DNA of 64,000 bases from Paraburkholderia sprentiae WSM5005 (GCF_001865575.2 NZ_CP017565.2:248001-312000), one strand, 5' to 3'. Shown: positions 1 through 9,791, numbered from the stretch's first letter. The notes: generated by a model not told the origin, from the letters alone. Program-made: numbers and translations.

Positions 1-24
1 ATAGTCGCGAGTCCAACTTAGGTA

Positions 25-50
25 TAAAAAGACACCCGGATCGCTCGGGA
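25..50 (-). terminator. weak hairpin downstream of porin
   Basis: Read on the minus strand, a short CCCG/CGGG hairpin with a seven-base loop is followed by TGTCTTTTT. It lies about 80 bases past the porin stop, so it could end that transcript. The stem is only four clear pairs, so this is tentative. Confidence 0.3.
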
Positions 51-128
51 TTCCACCGCTTAATTCTTGGTTGATTGAGGTATAAACACATTGTGGTAAG
101 AAGTTCAAGCTACGTCCGAATGGCATGC

Positions 129-1273
129 TCAGAATTTGTGACGAATTGCGACACGAGCGACGACCTGGTTCTGGGCCGACGACACGTCAGCGGCACCTGG
201 CACATAAGCGAAGTCGAGCACAGTTCCGGTTTGGTCGCCGCCAACGTGCTGATAGACGCCCTGAACGTATAGATCGGTGCGTTTGGACAGGTTGTAATCG
301 GCCATCCAACCAACCATTTGGTAGCTTGGGTTAAGCTTGCCCGCGGTACTGTTGAAGTCGGCTCGCGTGTATGTGTACATGGCCCCCGCATAGAACGCCG
401 AGGTGAACTGATACTTGCCGTTTATTTCGAAATTCTGAAAGCGCAGGCTGGAAAGCGTGCCTGCGGCGGGGGTAATGTCACCGACGTATCCGGATGCAGT
501 CGGATTAGCTACGTACGTGTTCGTGTACGCGACGCCAACATTAGCGGACCCGAAGGTGTAGCTCGCGCCTGCGCCGAAAATACGCAATTTGCTTCCTACG
601 AAGTTCTCGTCGCCTCCATTGTTGATCGCACCGCCGGCTGTAGCCGATGGATTGTTGGCCTGCAGATACGCCGCAGCGAGAAGCAGTCCACCGGTAGTGT
701 ACTGCGCACCGAGGCTGTATTGGCGATTGTTGGCAAAGTTCGTATCGTTCGAGAAGCTATACGTGCCGCCAAACTGAAACCCTGCGATCGTCGGACTGGT
801 GTACTTTACGGTATTGTTTACGCGGAAACTGTTGTCCGTGTTGTCATTGTCATAGGGGTGCGAAAAAAGATAGCCCGCCCAGTTGCCGTTCGCGGTGGTC
901 TGCGCCAGGTAGTCGACGACCGAATCATACTGTCGACCCAATGTCACAAAACCGAACTGATTCGAGGAAATTCCGACGTATGCCTGACGGCCGAACATCA
1001 GCCCGCCTTGCCCGAGGCGACCATTGTTGACATTGAAGCCGTTCTCCAGTTTGAAAATCGCGCTCAGCCCGCTGCCAAGATCCTCTGTTCCTCTAAGACC
1101 CCAGCGGCTACCTTGAGCGTAGCCGCTCTGGAGTTCATACACGTTCGAACCTGCGACATTGTTGGTGTAATCGAAGCCTTCATCAATCAGACCGTAAAGC
1201 GTCACAGTAGATTGAGCGAATACCGGAGTTGTGATAGTGGAAATAAAAAGTATAGCAAGTGTGATTTTTTCAT
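129..1273 (-). CDS. Gram-negative porin, signal peptide out of frame by one base
   Basis: General outer-membrane diffusion porin of the Burkholderia OmpC-like class, about 380 residues with signal peptide. The mature part opens VTLYGLIDEG, contains the beta-barrel repeats RWGLRGTEDLG and FGRQAYVGI, and ends in the C-terminal Phe (AIRHKF) recognised by the BAM machinery. The natural start is ATG at 1273: restoring one A to the A6 tract just after it gives a good signal peptide (MKKITLAILF...VFA/QS). As written, the frame shifts within that tract and only a leaderless GTG-start ORF (129-1205) remains. The gene is next to an amino-acid importer and probably lets its substrate into the periplasm. 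Sequencing error or slipped-strand variation could explain the missing base. Confidence 0.85.
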
Positions 1274-1415
1274 TAAAGTCTCCGAATATTAAAATATAAC
1301 TACATGAAAACGTCTTTATCGACGGGCCGGATTAACCACGTATGATTCGTACCCGATCTATCAGTATTACTGATGAAATAGCAGATGTCGCCGGCAGTTT
1401 GCTCACGGTCGCGGG

Positions 1416-2210
1416 CTACTTCAGGCTACCAGAGAGAAACTGCCTGAGTCGTTCGCTGCATGGCTTACTCAATACTTCCTCGGGAAGCCCCTCTTCCTCC
1501 GTGCATCCTTGATGAAGAAACACCACATGATTCGATACATTGCGGGCGAACCCCATTTCATGCGTAACCACGATCATTGTGCGTCCTTCGTCTGCGAGCT
1601 TTTGCATTACCTTGAGAACTTCACCTACCAGCTCCGGGTCGAGTGCAGATGTTGGTTCATCGAACAGCATCACGTCAGGATTCATCGCCAACGCGCGCGC
1701 AATCGCGACACGTTGCTGCTGCCCTCCCGAGAGATGCGATGGATACTGCTTCTCCACGCGCGGCGCGAGTCCGACTTTCTCCAGGTATTCACGCGCGCGC
1801 TCTTCCGCCTCGCGACGTGGCAGCCCGAGCACATGTACCGGCGCTTCAACAATGTTCTCGAGAACGTTCATGTGCGCCCAAAGATTGAAATGCTGGAACA
1901 CCATCGAGAGTTTCGTCCGGATACGCTGCAGCTGCTTCGGGTCCGCGACGTCGAGATCGCCGGATTTATCGGCCTTCGTCTTTACGGCTTCGCCATCGAC
2001 CGCGATGTACCCGGAGTTCGGCCGCTCAAGAAAGTTGATGCAACGAAGAAACGTACTCTTTCCCGAGCCACTTGCCCCGATGATGCTGATAACGTCACCC
2101 TTGTTTGCGTTCAGGGACACGCCCTTGAGCACCTCATGGTCTCCGAAGCGCTTGTGAATATCGTGAACTTCTAACTTGCAAGCTTCTGTCTGAGTCGTGT
2201 CCCTCAACAT
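1416..2210 (-). CDS. ABC transporter ATPase, polar amino acid/opine type
   Basis: Cytoplasmic ATPase of a HisP/OccP-type importer, 264 residues, full length. Walker [10 protein letters not shown] is at residues 45-53, the signature LSGGQQQR and Walker [13 protein letters not shown] follow, and the switch His is in VVTHEMGFA. It is the last gene of a minus-strand operon: binding protein, two permeases, ATPase. The family imports histidine, arginine, octopine and nopaline. The neighbouring three-subunit dehydrogenase favours an opine-like or other secondary-amine substrate, but the ATPase itself does not show specificity. Confidence 0.9.
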   Translation of the reverse strand: MLRDTTQTEACKLEVHDIHKRFGDHEVLKGVSLNANKGDVISIIGASGSGKSTFLRCINFLERPNSGYIAVDGEAVKTKADKSGDLDVADPKQLQRIRTKLSMVFQHFNLWAHMNVLENIVEAPVHVLGLPRREAEERAREYLEKVGLAPRVEKQYPSHLSGGQQQRVAIARALAMNPDVMLFDEPTSALDPELVGEVLKVMQKLADEGRTMIVVTHEMGFARNVSNHVVFLHQGCTEEEGLPEEVLSKPCSERLRQFLSGSLK

Positions 2211-2295
2211 TCTGATCCCTTATCGTTAGTTTTAAAGCACCGGTGTGTTGGACACCCTGGCTGGACACCGACGTGCAGGCTTAATGAGCACGCGG

Positions 2296-2994
2296 TCAAA
2301 GGTAGCCGAGCCAGTGGCGTTCAGCACGCCGGAAGACAGCGACCATGGCGAAGGAGATGGTCATGTAAAGCAGCGCGGCAATGCCAAATGCCTGGAACGA
2401 CTGGTAGGTTGCAGAGTTGGCATCGCGGGCGACCTTCAGGATATCGGGCACGGTCGCCGTGAAAGCAACTGAGGTGGCATGCAGCATAAGGATCACCTCG
2501 TTGCCGTAGAGAGGCAGGGAACTTCGCAACGAGGAAGGGATGATGATGCGTCTGTAAAGGGTGAACCAGTTCATTCCGTACGCGCGTGCCGCCTCAACTT
2601 CACCGTGAGACATCGAGCGCATTGCGCCAGCGAATATTTCGGTCGTGTAGGCGCAGGTATTAAGCGAAAACGCAGCAATTGCGCAGTGGTAACCGCTTCG
2701 AAAAAAGGCATCGGTAAGCTCATGCGACCGAATAAACTCGAAGCTATAAATACCCGTATAGATCAGAAGCAATTGCACGTACAACGGCGTGCCCCGGAAG
2801 ACATACGTGTAGAAACGCACGGGCATGCTTATGCAGCGATTCGTGGAGACACGAGCCACCGCGAGGGGCACCGCCATCAGGAAGCCGACTACGAGAGATG
2901 CCACCAGCAGCCAGAGGGTGACGGCGAGGCCGGAGACGCGCTGCCCGTCCCAATACAGAAAAGCGCGCCAGAACTGGGTAAGGGTATCGATCAT
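2296..2994 (-). CDS. ABC transporter permease (OccM/HisM-like)
   Basis: Integral membrane subunit, 232 residues, about five membrane segments. The EAA loop that docks on the ATPase is visible as EVEAARAYGMNWFTLYRRIIIP. It starts only four bases after the end of the preceding permease gene, so the two are likely translationally coupled and form the heterodimeric channel typical of HisQM/OccQM systems. Length and order match the family. Confidence 0.88.
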   Translation of the reverse strand: MIDTLTQFWRAFLYWDGQRVSGLAVTLWLLVASLVVGFLMAVPLAVARVSTNRCISMPVRFYTYVFRGTPLYVQLLLIYTGIYSFEFIRSHELTDAFFRSGYHCAIAAFSLNTCAYTTEIFAGAMRSMSHGEVEAARAYGMNWFTLYRRIIIPSSLRSSLPLYGNEVILMLHATSVAFTATVPDILKVARDANSATYQSFQAFGIAALLYMTISFAMVAVFRRAERHWLGYL

Positions 2995-2998
2995 AAGC

Positions 2999-3688
2999 CT
3001 AGAGTTCCGCGTGACGAACGCCAGCCGAGAATCGTTTCTCGAGCCTGAACAGCACGAAATTGGAGATGGTTGTCATCGCGAGATAGATGAGCCCGGCACA
3101 CATGACAAAGAAGAACATTTTGAACGTGCTCTTACCCGCATCCTGTGTGGCCTTTACGACGTCTGCCAGGCCGATAATGGAAACAAGCGCAGTCGCCTTG
3201 ACCAGAACCTGCCAGTTGTTGCCGATGCCCGGAAGTGCGAAGCGCATCATTTGAGGAAACAGGATGCGCCGGAAAACAAGAGCCCCATTCATTCCGTAGG
3301 CGGCGCCCGCTTCCAGTTGCCCGCGCGGCACTGCAAGGAATGCGCCCCGAAAAGTTTCCGTGAAGTAGGCTCCATAGACGAAGCCGAGTGTCAGGACGCC
3401 TGCCGCGAACGGGTTGATGTCAAATTGCGCGAGACCCAAGGCGTCGGTAAGATTGTTGACCGCAATCTGGATGCTGTAAAAGACAAGGAGCATCAGGACA
3501 AGGTCCGGTACCGATCGTATCAAAGTTGTGTACGCTGAGCCGATTGCGCGAAAACCACGATTTAGCGAGAGCTTCGCGACGGCGCCCATGAGGCCAAGGA
3601 CAACCGCGGCCGCAAGCGACAGCACCGACAATTCAATTGTCCGCACAGTGCCGGCCAGCAACTGCGGACCAAATCCGATTAGAAACAC
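2999..3688 (-). CDS. ABC transporter permease (OccQ/HisQ-like)
   Basis: Second channel subunit, about 229 residues from the chosen GTG start at 3688, which has GGAG seven bases upstream and gives the usual family N-terminus (FLIGFGPQLLAGTVRTIEL). The frame stays open upstream to 3742, but that extension looks non-coding. The EAA loop is GQLEAGAAYGMNGALVFRRI. About 317 bases separate it from the binding-protein gene; that spacer contains GC-rich partial hairpins but no obvious gene. Such a gap often lets the binding protein be made in excess. Confidence 0.87.
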   Translation of the reverse strand: MFLIGFGPQLLAGTVRTIELSVLSLAAAVVLGLMGAVAKLSLNRGFRAIGSAYTTLIRSVPDLVLMLLVFYSIQIAVNNLTDALGLAQFDINPFAAGVLTLGFVYGAYFTETFRGAFLAVPRGQLEAGAAYGMNGALVFRRILFPQMMRFALPGIGNNWQVLVKATALVSIIGLADVVKATQDAGKSTFKMFFFVMCAGLIYLAMTTISNFVLFRLEKRFSAGVRHAEL

Positions 3689-4005
3689 ATGCGTCTCCGT
3701 GCTTGTTATAGATGGAAAACGGCGAGCCGAAAGTCCCCGCATCTCTGCTATGCGGCAACCGTTCAGTCACCCAGGCGGCAAGGAAAATCGCGGCGGCCCG
3801 GAAGGGGACTCACCGGGCGCGCAGGAGCGTCCTGTCCCACATCTCCTTCAACAAAGGCGTGGGAGAACAGAATAGGTAACGGCCCCTTTTCCGATGGCCA
3901 TTGGTTAGCCTGACGGTCTCCAAATGCCGGACCTTTGGCCGCTGGCGATTGGCACCAAACTCGGCCGCCGTTTTCGCAAGTTCTCTCTGGATAGTTGCAG
4001 GCACG

Positions 4006-4788
4006 TCAGCCGCCATAGATGTCGAAGCTGAAGTATTTCTTTGAAATCCTGTCGTAGGTGCCGTCTTTCCGGATGCTATCGATAGCGCCGTTGACTGCGT
4101 CAAGCAGGGCCTTGTCGCCTTTCCTGATACCGATGCTTACGCCGGGGCCGAAGATGCTTTCGTCCTTGATGGCCGGTCCTCGGGCGAATCCATAATCACG
4201 TCCTTGTGGTGTCTTCAGGAACCCCACGTCGGCCTGTGGCGCAAAGGCCAAAGCCGCGTCAATGCGACCCGTCACGAGGTCGTTCCAAACCTGGTCCTGG
4301 GTCTGGTAAGGAACCACCTCAACGCCGTTGTTGCCCCAGTACTTGCGTGCATAGGCTTCCTGAGTACTGCCCTGCTGTACGCCGACACGTTTTCCCTTGA
4401 GAGACTCCGCGGTTGGCACAAGCGGCGAGCCGCCTTTGACGACAAGCGCCTCGACGGGTGCATAGAGCTTCTTGCTGAAATTGATAACCTTGGAGCGCTG
4501 CTCGCTCTTGGTCATGGACGAATTGATTGCGTCGAATTTGCGCGCCTCAAGAGCCGGAATCATCCCGTCGAACGAATTCTCGATCCACACACATTTTGCG
4601 TTGAGCTTCGCGCAGATGGCGTTGCCCAAGTCTATGTCGAAACCCACAAGCTCCCCGTTTGCAGCTTTCGCCTCGAACGGTGGGTATGAGGTGTCCACAC
4701 CGAACCGGATCGTTTTAACGGTGTCGGCAGATGCCGTGAGCGGAAGGCAGGCTGCGGACAGCGCACTAAGAATTATCCAGAGTTTCAT
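4006..4788 (-). CDS. periplasmic amino-acid/opine binding protein
   Basis: Family 3 solute-binding protein, 260 residues, first gene of the importer operon. A signal peptide ends near ASA/D at residue 21. The ligand pocket signature YPPFEAKAANGELVGFDIDL and the motifs KFDAINSSM and GVQQGSTQEAYA are those of HisJ/ArgT/OccT proteins. It delivers the ligand to the two permeases just downstream. A paralogue lies at 10577. The exact ligand cannot be read from sequence. Confidence 0.9.
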   Translation of the reverse strand: MKLWIILSALSAACLPLTASADTVKTIRFGVDTSYPPFEAKAANGELVGFDIDLGNAICAKLNAKCVWIENSFDGMIPALEARKFDAINSSMTKSEQRSKVINFSKKLYAPVEALVVKGGSPLVPTAESLKGKRVGVQQGSTQEAYARKYWGNNGVEVVPYQTQDQVWNDLVTGRIDAALAFAPQADVGFLKTPQGRDYGFARGPAIKDESIFGPGVSIGIRKGDKALLDAVNGAIDSIRKDGTYDRISKKYFSFDIYGG

Positions 4789-5307
4789 TGATATGATCCC
4801 TTTTGCGGTCAGAGAAGGAGGCTGCTACAGCGAAATGGCTTGTCGAGCCACCAGGCTTTCCAGAAAGGACAGCGCCCAAGTGTTTCCACTGACTTGCCAC
4901 AGGCCCGACGAGAATCATGAGTGGGAAGCGATAACGGCGTCCAATTCAGAAAGAAAGGGAACCTATGCAAAATTGAGATAGCGGCACAACTGGAACACGA
5001 CGTATGGTCCCCGTCCCAATGGAGGAAGCTGCTTGACGCAACGATTCGAGCGTGCAGTCGACGGGTCGTCTGTCCTGCGATGGTCGCCATCTGGGGGAGG
5101 CGGTGTACTTTCCGGCTAGTTAAACGAGGGCCGAAAGACAAGGTAGGCCGGGCTCCATCGGCGAATCGGAGGGATTGGATGCAGTTTTGCCGATGGAGCA
5201 GCCAGTCTGGGGGCGCCGGCGCGGCAATCACGGTTGTGTCTGGCCCTCAAAGGTGCAAACGATCGCGTGCGGCAGAAAACCGTCCGGCGTTCTACGCCTA
5301 GGGATTT
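4789..5307. promoter_or_regulatory. intergenic region upstream of importer operon, with TGCATAGGT box
   Basis: No convincing gene is seen in these 519 bases between the binding-protein and LysR genes. On the minus strand TGCATAGGT occurs at 4969-4961, about 175 bases upstream of the binding-protein start. The same nine bases recur in the LysR/oxidoreductase promoter at 6256-6264, so this is a candidate LysR site controlling the importer. Confidence 0.4.
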
Positions 5308-6207
5308 TTACTGCCAGCTTACGATTTCCCGTTCAAACTGGTCTCGCAACAGCGCAGCAAACTCCTCCGCCAACTGCGAGGCTGCTCCATGTGGAGGGTA
5401 AAGAAGAAAGTTCGGGTAGTTGATGGATGGCGAAAACGGCAGTACCTTGATTCCCTGGCCTACATAATCCGTAGCTACGAGGGGATGGGCCAATGTCACG
5501 CCGAGCCCCAGCTTTACCATCTCACAACACGTGGCACTGTATTGCGCTTCGAACGACAGCACACGTTCCACCCCCTCCTGATCAAAGACACGATCGGTTT
5601 CTTCTCTTGAGCCGTCTCCATGCACAAGCGAGATGTATTGCTCGCCGCGAAGGTCGGTAGCCTTCATTCTGCTTTTTCCAGCGAGACGATGGCCTTTCGG
5701 CAGAAGGCAAACGACCTCGGCGTCCGGTAGCGCAATCGCTTGGCAGGTAGCGGCGGCAGATACGAACGCGACGATTCCGACGTCGCAGAACTGTGACGAT
5801 ACCCATTCCTCTACCGTGTTGGACGTATTGGTATGGATCGATACGGTCACATCGGGGCGGGACTGCCTGAAGCGCTGCACGACTCTGGGAAGGAAGCTCA
5901 TCCCGATGCCGGGGATTGACGCAATGCGCAGGCGGCCGCTGCCGAGATTGCGAATGCTGTCGGCCGCGTACGCGAGGCTTTTCAGCCCGACGAAGACGCG
6001 CTCAACCTCGCGAAACAGAGCTTTTGCCTCCGGCTTTGGACTGAGACGTCCACCGGAGCGCTCGAAGAGAACGAGCCGCGTATCCGCCTCGAGTTGAGTA
6101 ATGAGCCTGCTCACGTTGGACTGAGAAGTATGCAGTTCTTCGGCAGCGCCGGTGGTTGAACCGGCTTGCATCACTGCGCGGAAGGCCTCGATTTGACGTA
6201 GCTTCAT
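5308..6207 (-). CDS. LysR-family transcriptional regulator (OccR/NocR-like)
   Basis: About 299 residues from ATG at 6207 (MKLRQIEAFRAVMQAG), the usual LysR beginning; the longer frame to 6363 is not needed. The winged helix-turn-helix covers residues 1-60 (TTGAAEELHTSQSNVSRLITQLE) and the inducer-binding domain follows, with typical CEMVKLGLGVTL. It is divergent from the dehydrogenase genes and upstream of the importer operon on the same strand, the classic arrangement for an opine-type regulator that senses the imported compound. Confidence 0.88.
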   Translation of the reverse strand: MKLRQIEAFRAVMQAGSTTGAAEELHTSQSNVSRLITQLEADTRLVLFERSGGRLSPKPEAKALFREVERVFVGLKSLAYAADSIRNLGSGRLRIASIPGIGMSFLPRVVQRFRQSRPDVTVSIHTNTSNTVEEWVSSQFCDVGIVAFVSAAATCQAIALPDAEVVCLLPKGHRLAGKSRMKATDLRGEQYISLVHGDGSREETDRVFDQEGVERVLSFEAQYSATCCEMVKLGLGVTLAHPLVATDYVGQGIKVLPFSPSINYPNFLLYPPHGAASQLAEEFAALLRDQFEREIVSWQ

Positions 6208-6415
6208 CTTGAGTATCTCGTTTCGGCATAGGATTGCATTATATTGGCATTTGACTGCATAGGTAGGGGCCGTCAACATCCGTGCTACTACGCACGTGGC
6301 TCGTTGGTAGCGAAGACGCTTCAGGCAAAGCCGATGCTTTTTTCTCTGCTGTGCAAGGCGCATACAGGAGGGGCGAGCTACGGCACGAAATCATTATCTT
6401 CGGCAAGGACGCAGT
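6208..6415. promoter_or_regulatory. divergent promoter with repeated GCATAGG boxes
   Basis: GCATAGG occurs twice in direct orientation (6226-6232 and 6257-6263), 31 bases or three helical turns apart, flanking an AT-rich TTGCATTATATTGGCA segment that fits the LysR T-N11-A pattern. A ribosome-binding sequence (AAGGACG) precedes the oxidoreductase ATG. The role is inferred from position. Confidence 0.4.
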
Positions 6416-7561
6416 ATGAAGACACACCATTTGACGGGCTTCTACGATGCGATTGTCGTCGGCGGTGGGCTGGTCGGGTCTGCTGTCGCCTATGGCATCG
6501 CCCGCGAGGGCGCTCAAGTCCTCGTTATTGACGAGGGGAACGACACGTTCGGCGCGTCGGTGGGCAACTTCGGCCTGGTCTGGGTGCAGGGCAAAGGTAT
6601 CGGACAACCCGCGTACACTGCATGGACCCGGGAATCCGCGGCGCTCTGGCCATCATTCGCCGACGCCTTGCGCGATGAAACCGGCGTGGACGTGCAGTTG
6701 CTGCAGCCGGGCGGTTTCGATTTGTGTTTTTCAGATGGCGAGCTCGAGGAGCGTGTAAAGCAACTGCTGCGGCTATCGAACGACGCCGGTGGCGACTATC
6801 CTTTCGAGGTTTTCGGCCGCGCGGACCTGAAGGCCCGGATACCGGAAATTGGCGGGTCCATCGCCGGCGCAACGTATACGCCAATGGACGGGCACGTGAA
6901 TCCGCTAAAGCTACTGCTCGGCTTACGAAGAGGCTTGACCAACCGCAAAGCACACCTCGTTAACTCCGAGAGGGTGGTGCGCATTGACTCCCAACCCGGC
7001 GGATTCGTTGTACACGGACAGCGGGGGCACTGGTGCTCTGCACGGGTAGTGCTCGCAGCGGGTCTGGGCAACAAGGACCTTGCGGCCATGGTCGGGTTAC
7101 AGGCTCCCGTCGTGCCCATACGCGGTCAACTCCTCATAAGCGAGCGCGTCGCGACGTTCCTTCGCTTCCCCACCGCCACAGTGCGGCAGACGATTGAAGG
7201 CACTGTCCAGTTGGGCGACTCACTTGAGAACGTCGGCTTCGATAGCGGTGTCACAACGGACGTGCTCTCGGAAATAGCAATGCGCGGGGTGAAAGCTTTT
7301 CCACTGCTTCGTGACGTTCGGCTAGTGCGGGCATGGGGGGCTCTCCGCGTGATGACTCCGGATGGATTCCCGATCTATGAGGAGTCCGCGAGCTGTCCCG
7401 GGGCCTTCAATATCAGCTGCCATAGCGGGGTAACACTTGCCGCGGCGCACGCGCTGCGGCTTGCGGGTTGGATAACCGGCGAACGGCGAGTTCCGAATTT
7501 CCAGTCGTTTGCCGCGGATCGCTTCCGAAAACCCTATGAATCTTTTTCCCATGTCGACTGA
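6416..7561 (+). CDS. FAD-dependent oxidoreductase, DAO family (opine/D-hydroxyproline dehydrogenase beta-type subunit)
   Basis: 381 residues. The N-terminal dinucleotide-binding motif is AIVVGGGLVGSAVAYGIA (about 13-30), followed by the substrate-side motif SVGNFGLVW and a C-terminal FAD contact around SCHSGVTLAAA. In this class the DAO-like subunit oxidises the C-N bond of a secondary amine and passes electrons to the [2Fe-2S] and second FAD subunits encoded next. Both octopine/nopaline oxidases (OoxB) and D-hydroxyproline dehydrogenase (LhpE/HypO) look like this. The start at 6416 follows a good ribosome site. Confidence 0.88.
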   Translation: MKTHHLTGFYDAIVVGGGLVGSAVAYGIAREGAQVLVIDEGNDTFGASVGNFGLVWVQGKGIGQPAYTAWTRESAALWPSFADALRDETGVDVQLLQPGGFDLCFSDGELEERVKQLLRLSNDAGGDYPFEVFGRADLKARIPEIGGSIAGATYTPMDGHVNPLKLLLGLRRGLTNRKAHLVNSERVVRIDSQPGGFVVHGQRGHWCSARVVLAAGLGNKDLAAMVGLQAPVVPIRGQLLISERVATFLRFPTATVRQTIEGTVQLGDSLENVGFDSGVTTDVLSEIAMRGVKAFPLLRDVRLVRAWGALRVMTPDGFPIYEESASCPGAFNISCHSGVTLAAAHALRLAGWITGERRVPNFQSFAADRFRKPYESFSHVD

Positions 7562-7913
7562 ACCGCTCTTCGAGCAACTGCCGGTTGCGCAAGGTCCAAA
7601 GGTGCGCATTACCTTCAACAATGTACCTTATGAGGTGCCTGACGGAATGAACCTGGCTGCCGCGCTCCTTGCTGCGGGTGTCCGACGTTTCCGCAGTACG
7701 CCTGTGTGCCGATCCCCGCGGGCACCCTATTGCATGATGGGTGTTTGCTTCGAGTGTCTGGTCGAGATCGACGGGACTCCGAACTGCCAGAGCTGTCTCG
7801 AAAGCGCGCGTGACGGCATGGCCGTTCGGTCACAAGAAGGCGTGCGGCAGGTGCTGGCCGAATTCACCGCTGAGTCAGCAAGCACGATTGGTGGAAAGGG
7901 GCAGCGTCAATGA
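7551..7913 (+). CDS. small [2Fe-2S] subunit of heterotrimeric amine dehydrogenase
   Basis: About 120 residues from ATG at 7551, overlapping the preceding stop. Earlier in-frame ATGs at 7509 and 7536 are possible. The Cys pattern (TPVC, YCMMGVCFECLVEIDG, CQSC) is that of the ferredoxin-like gamma subunit in OoxX, LhpF and HcnA-type complexes. It should bridge electrons between the two flavoproteins. The four-base overlap with the next gene indicates a coupled trimer. Confidence 0.82.
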   Translation: MSTEPLFEQLPVAQGPKVRITFNNVPYEVPDGMNLAAALLAAGVRRFRSTPVCRSPRAPYCMMGVCFECLVEIDGTPNCQSCLESARDGMAVRSQEGVRQVLAEFTAESASTIGGKGQRQ

Positions 7914-9301
7914 TGCCAGAATCAGTTGATGTCGTAGTTATCGGTGCAGGACCAGCAGGCATGAGTGCCGCGACCACCGCCGCGCAGGCGGGACTTAAGG
8001 TTGTGCTGCTTGATGAACAAATGGCAGTCGGCGGCCAGATCTATCGGTCTATTACCCGCGCCGACGACAAACGTATTGACTTGCTCGGGCCGGACTACGC
8101 GTCTGGAAGCACTATTGCTGTGGCTTTGTCCGCAAGTAATGTTCGCCATGTAACCGGTGCCCAAGTATGGTTTGTGAGCAGAGAGCATGCGGTACATTAC
8201 ACGCAGCAAGGGCAGAGCAAGTCCTTGGTGGCGCGTCACGTTGTGCTCGCCACGGGCGCCATGGAAAGACCATTTCCGATTGTCGGCTGGACTACACCTG
8301 GAGTAATGACCGCCGGTGCCGCGCAGATTCTGCTGAAAGCATCTGGTACGGTACCTAGGCAGCCGGTCGTGCTCGCAGGCTGTGGACCACTACTCTATCT
8401 GCTTGCCTGGCAGTACTTGCGTGCGGGCGTGCCCATCCGGGCCTTCGTCGAGACGACTGGTCTTGCAGACAAATTCAGAGCGGCGAAACATTGGTCGAGC
8501 GCCCTGTTGGGGTGGCGCGACTTGACGAAAGGCCTCAACTTGTTGCGAGCGCTCAGAAGGGCACGCGTACCAGTCTACCGAGGCGCAGCAGAGCTGCAGG
8601 TTGAAGGCGAGCCGGTTGCCACAGCACTGACCTTCATAGCGAGCAGGAAGCGTCAACGCATTGATGCTCCACTGATACTTCTGCATCAGGGGATCGTGCC
8701 AAATACGCAAATCACTTGGTCGCTTCAGGCATCGCATCATTGGGACACGAACCAGCTGTGCTGGGTTCCGGACCGCAACGATGTCTTCGAGCTGGACGTG
8801 CCAGACGTTTTCGTTGCAGGCGATGGTGGCGGCATCGCGGGCGCGAAGGCGGCGGCGACGCAAGGACAAATCTGTGGGCTGGAGATAGGCCGCCGTCACG
8901 GCAGGATCGAAAGACGTGAGTTTGATAAGCGGCTCGACAGCTTGCGCTCGGAGCATGCCGGGCATCTTAGCGTACGGCCGTTTCTCGATGCGCTATATCG
9001 ACCTAGCGACGGAACACGAATTCCGGCAGATGACGTGTTGGTCTGTAGATGCGAGGAGGTCACGGCAGCCGAGATTCGGCAATCGGTAGCGCTTGGATGC
9101 GTTGGTCCCAACCAAACCAAGGCGTTCAATCGATGTGGTATGGGCCCCTGCCAGGGCCGACTATGCGGGCTGACCGTCACGGAGATCATCGCGCGAGAGC
9201 GTCGTGTCTCCCCGGAAGTCGTCGGCTACTACCGGATCAGACCACCCATAAAACCTCTTACACTTGGGCAGTTGGCGTCAATTAGCGACCATGCCGAGTA
9301 A
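7910..9301 (+). CDS. FAD/NAD(P)-binding oxidoreductase with BFD-like [2Fe-2S] domain (alpha-type subunit)
   Basis: 463 residues, starting in an ATGA overlap with the ferredoxin-like gene. The FAD motif VVVIGAGPAGMSAA is near residues 8-21, a second Rossmann segment VVLAGCGPLLYLLA lies near the middle, and VFVAGDGGGIAG marks the FAD C-terminal contact. The tail carries VCRCEE ... CGMGPCQGRLC, a BFD-like [2Fe-2S] site. This is the OoxA/LhpB/HcnB-type subunit that passes electrons onward. Its full set of cofactor motifs argues the complex is functional. Confidence 0.88.
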   Translation: MMPESVDVVVIGAGPAGMSAATTAAQAGLKVVLLDEQMAVGGQIYRSITRADDKRIDLLGPDYASGSTIAVALSASNVRHVTGAQVWFVSREHAVHYTQQGQSKSLVARHVVLATGAMERPFPIVGWTTPGVMTAGAAQILLKASGTVPRQPVVLAGCGPLLYLLAWQYLRAGVPIRAFVETTGLADKFRAAKHWSSALLGWRDLTKGLNLLRALRRARVPVYRGAAELQVEGEPVATALTFIASRKRQRIDAPLILLHQGIVPNTQITWSLQASHHWDTNQLCWVPDRNDVFELDVPDVFVAGDGGGIAGAKAAATQGQICGLEIGRRHGRIERREFDKRLDSLRSEHAGHLSVRPFLDALYRPSDGTRIPADDVLVCRCEEVTAAEIRQSVALGCVGPNQTKAFNRCGMGPCQGRLCGLTVTEIIARERRVSPEVVGYYRIRPPIKPLTLGQLASISDHAE

Positions 9302-9446
9302 CACGTGCAACGTTGAAACAGGACGCCGCGATCAGCAATGCGATCGCTACGAACCACAAGGACAGCAGTTACGACAAACCCGGGAAGATGCGCTTCATCT
9401 ACGAGGTTCACGGCGACTGAATCCTGATTTTTAAAAAGGGAATTTT

Positions 9447-9791
9447 ATGATAATCCGTCAAGGAATTACTGGAAGGCTGAGCAAAGCTTTGGTGGTGAAT
9501 GGCTTTGCGTTTCTATCGGGTCTGACCGCCCGAGACACTACCGGGGGTGTCAGGGAGCAAACAGAAGACATCCTTGCCCAGATCGACAGTCATCTGAAGG
9601 CCGTCGGAACGGACAAGTCCCGCATCGCGGTTGCGAACATCTGGCTGCGGGACATTCGTACCTTCGACGAGATGAATGAAGCATGGGAGGCATGGGTCGA
9701 CAAGGAGAGTCCGCCCGCACGGGCGACGGTCGAATCGCGTTTGGCGGGTGAAGCCATTCTGGTTGAGATCCAGGTTCAGGCGGTCGCGTGA
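9447..9791 (+). CDS. RidA-family enamine/imine deaminase
   Basis: 114 residues with AAGGGA before the ATG. The family Arg is in PPARATVESRLA near residue 92. RidA proteins hydrolyse reactive imines or enamines, which is what an amine dehydrogenase acting on a secondary amine would produce, so a clean-up role beside the dehydrogenase is natural. In the 145-base gap before it an open frame ends KPGKMRFIYEVHGD (stop at 9420). It looks protein-like but is not recognised and may be a remnant. Confidence 0.87.
   Translation: MIIRQGITGRLSKALVVNGFAFLSGLTARDTTGGVREQTEDILAQIDSHLKAVGTDKSRIAVANIWLRDIRTFDEMNEAWEAWVDKESPPARATVESRLAGEAILVEIQVQAVA

Noticed and set aside
318..1292. Long plus-strand frame opposite the porin
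   Set aside because: It mirrors the porin codons and has no recognisable domain; the porin frame is clearly the coding one.
4809..5231. Minus-strand 140-residue frame between binding protein and LysR
   Set aside because: Composition is not protein-like and there is no ribosome site or similarity; treated as regulatory spacer.
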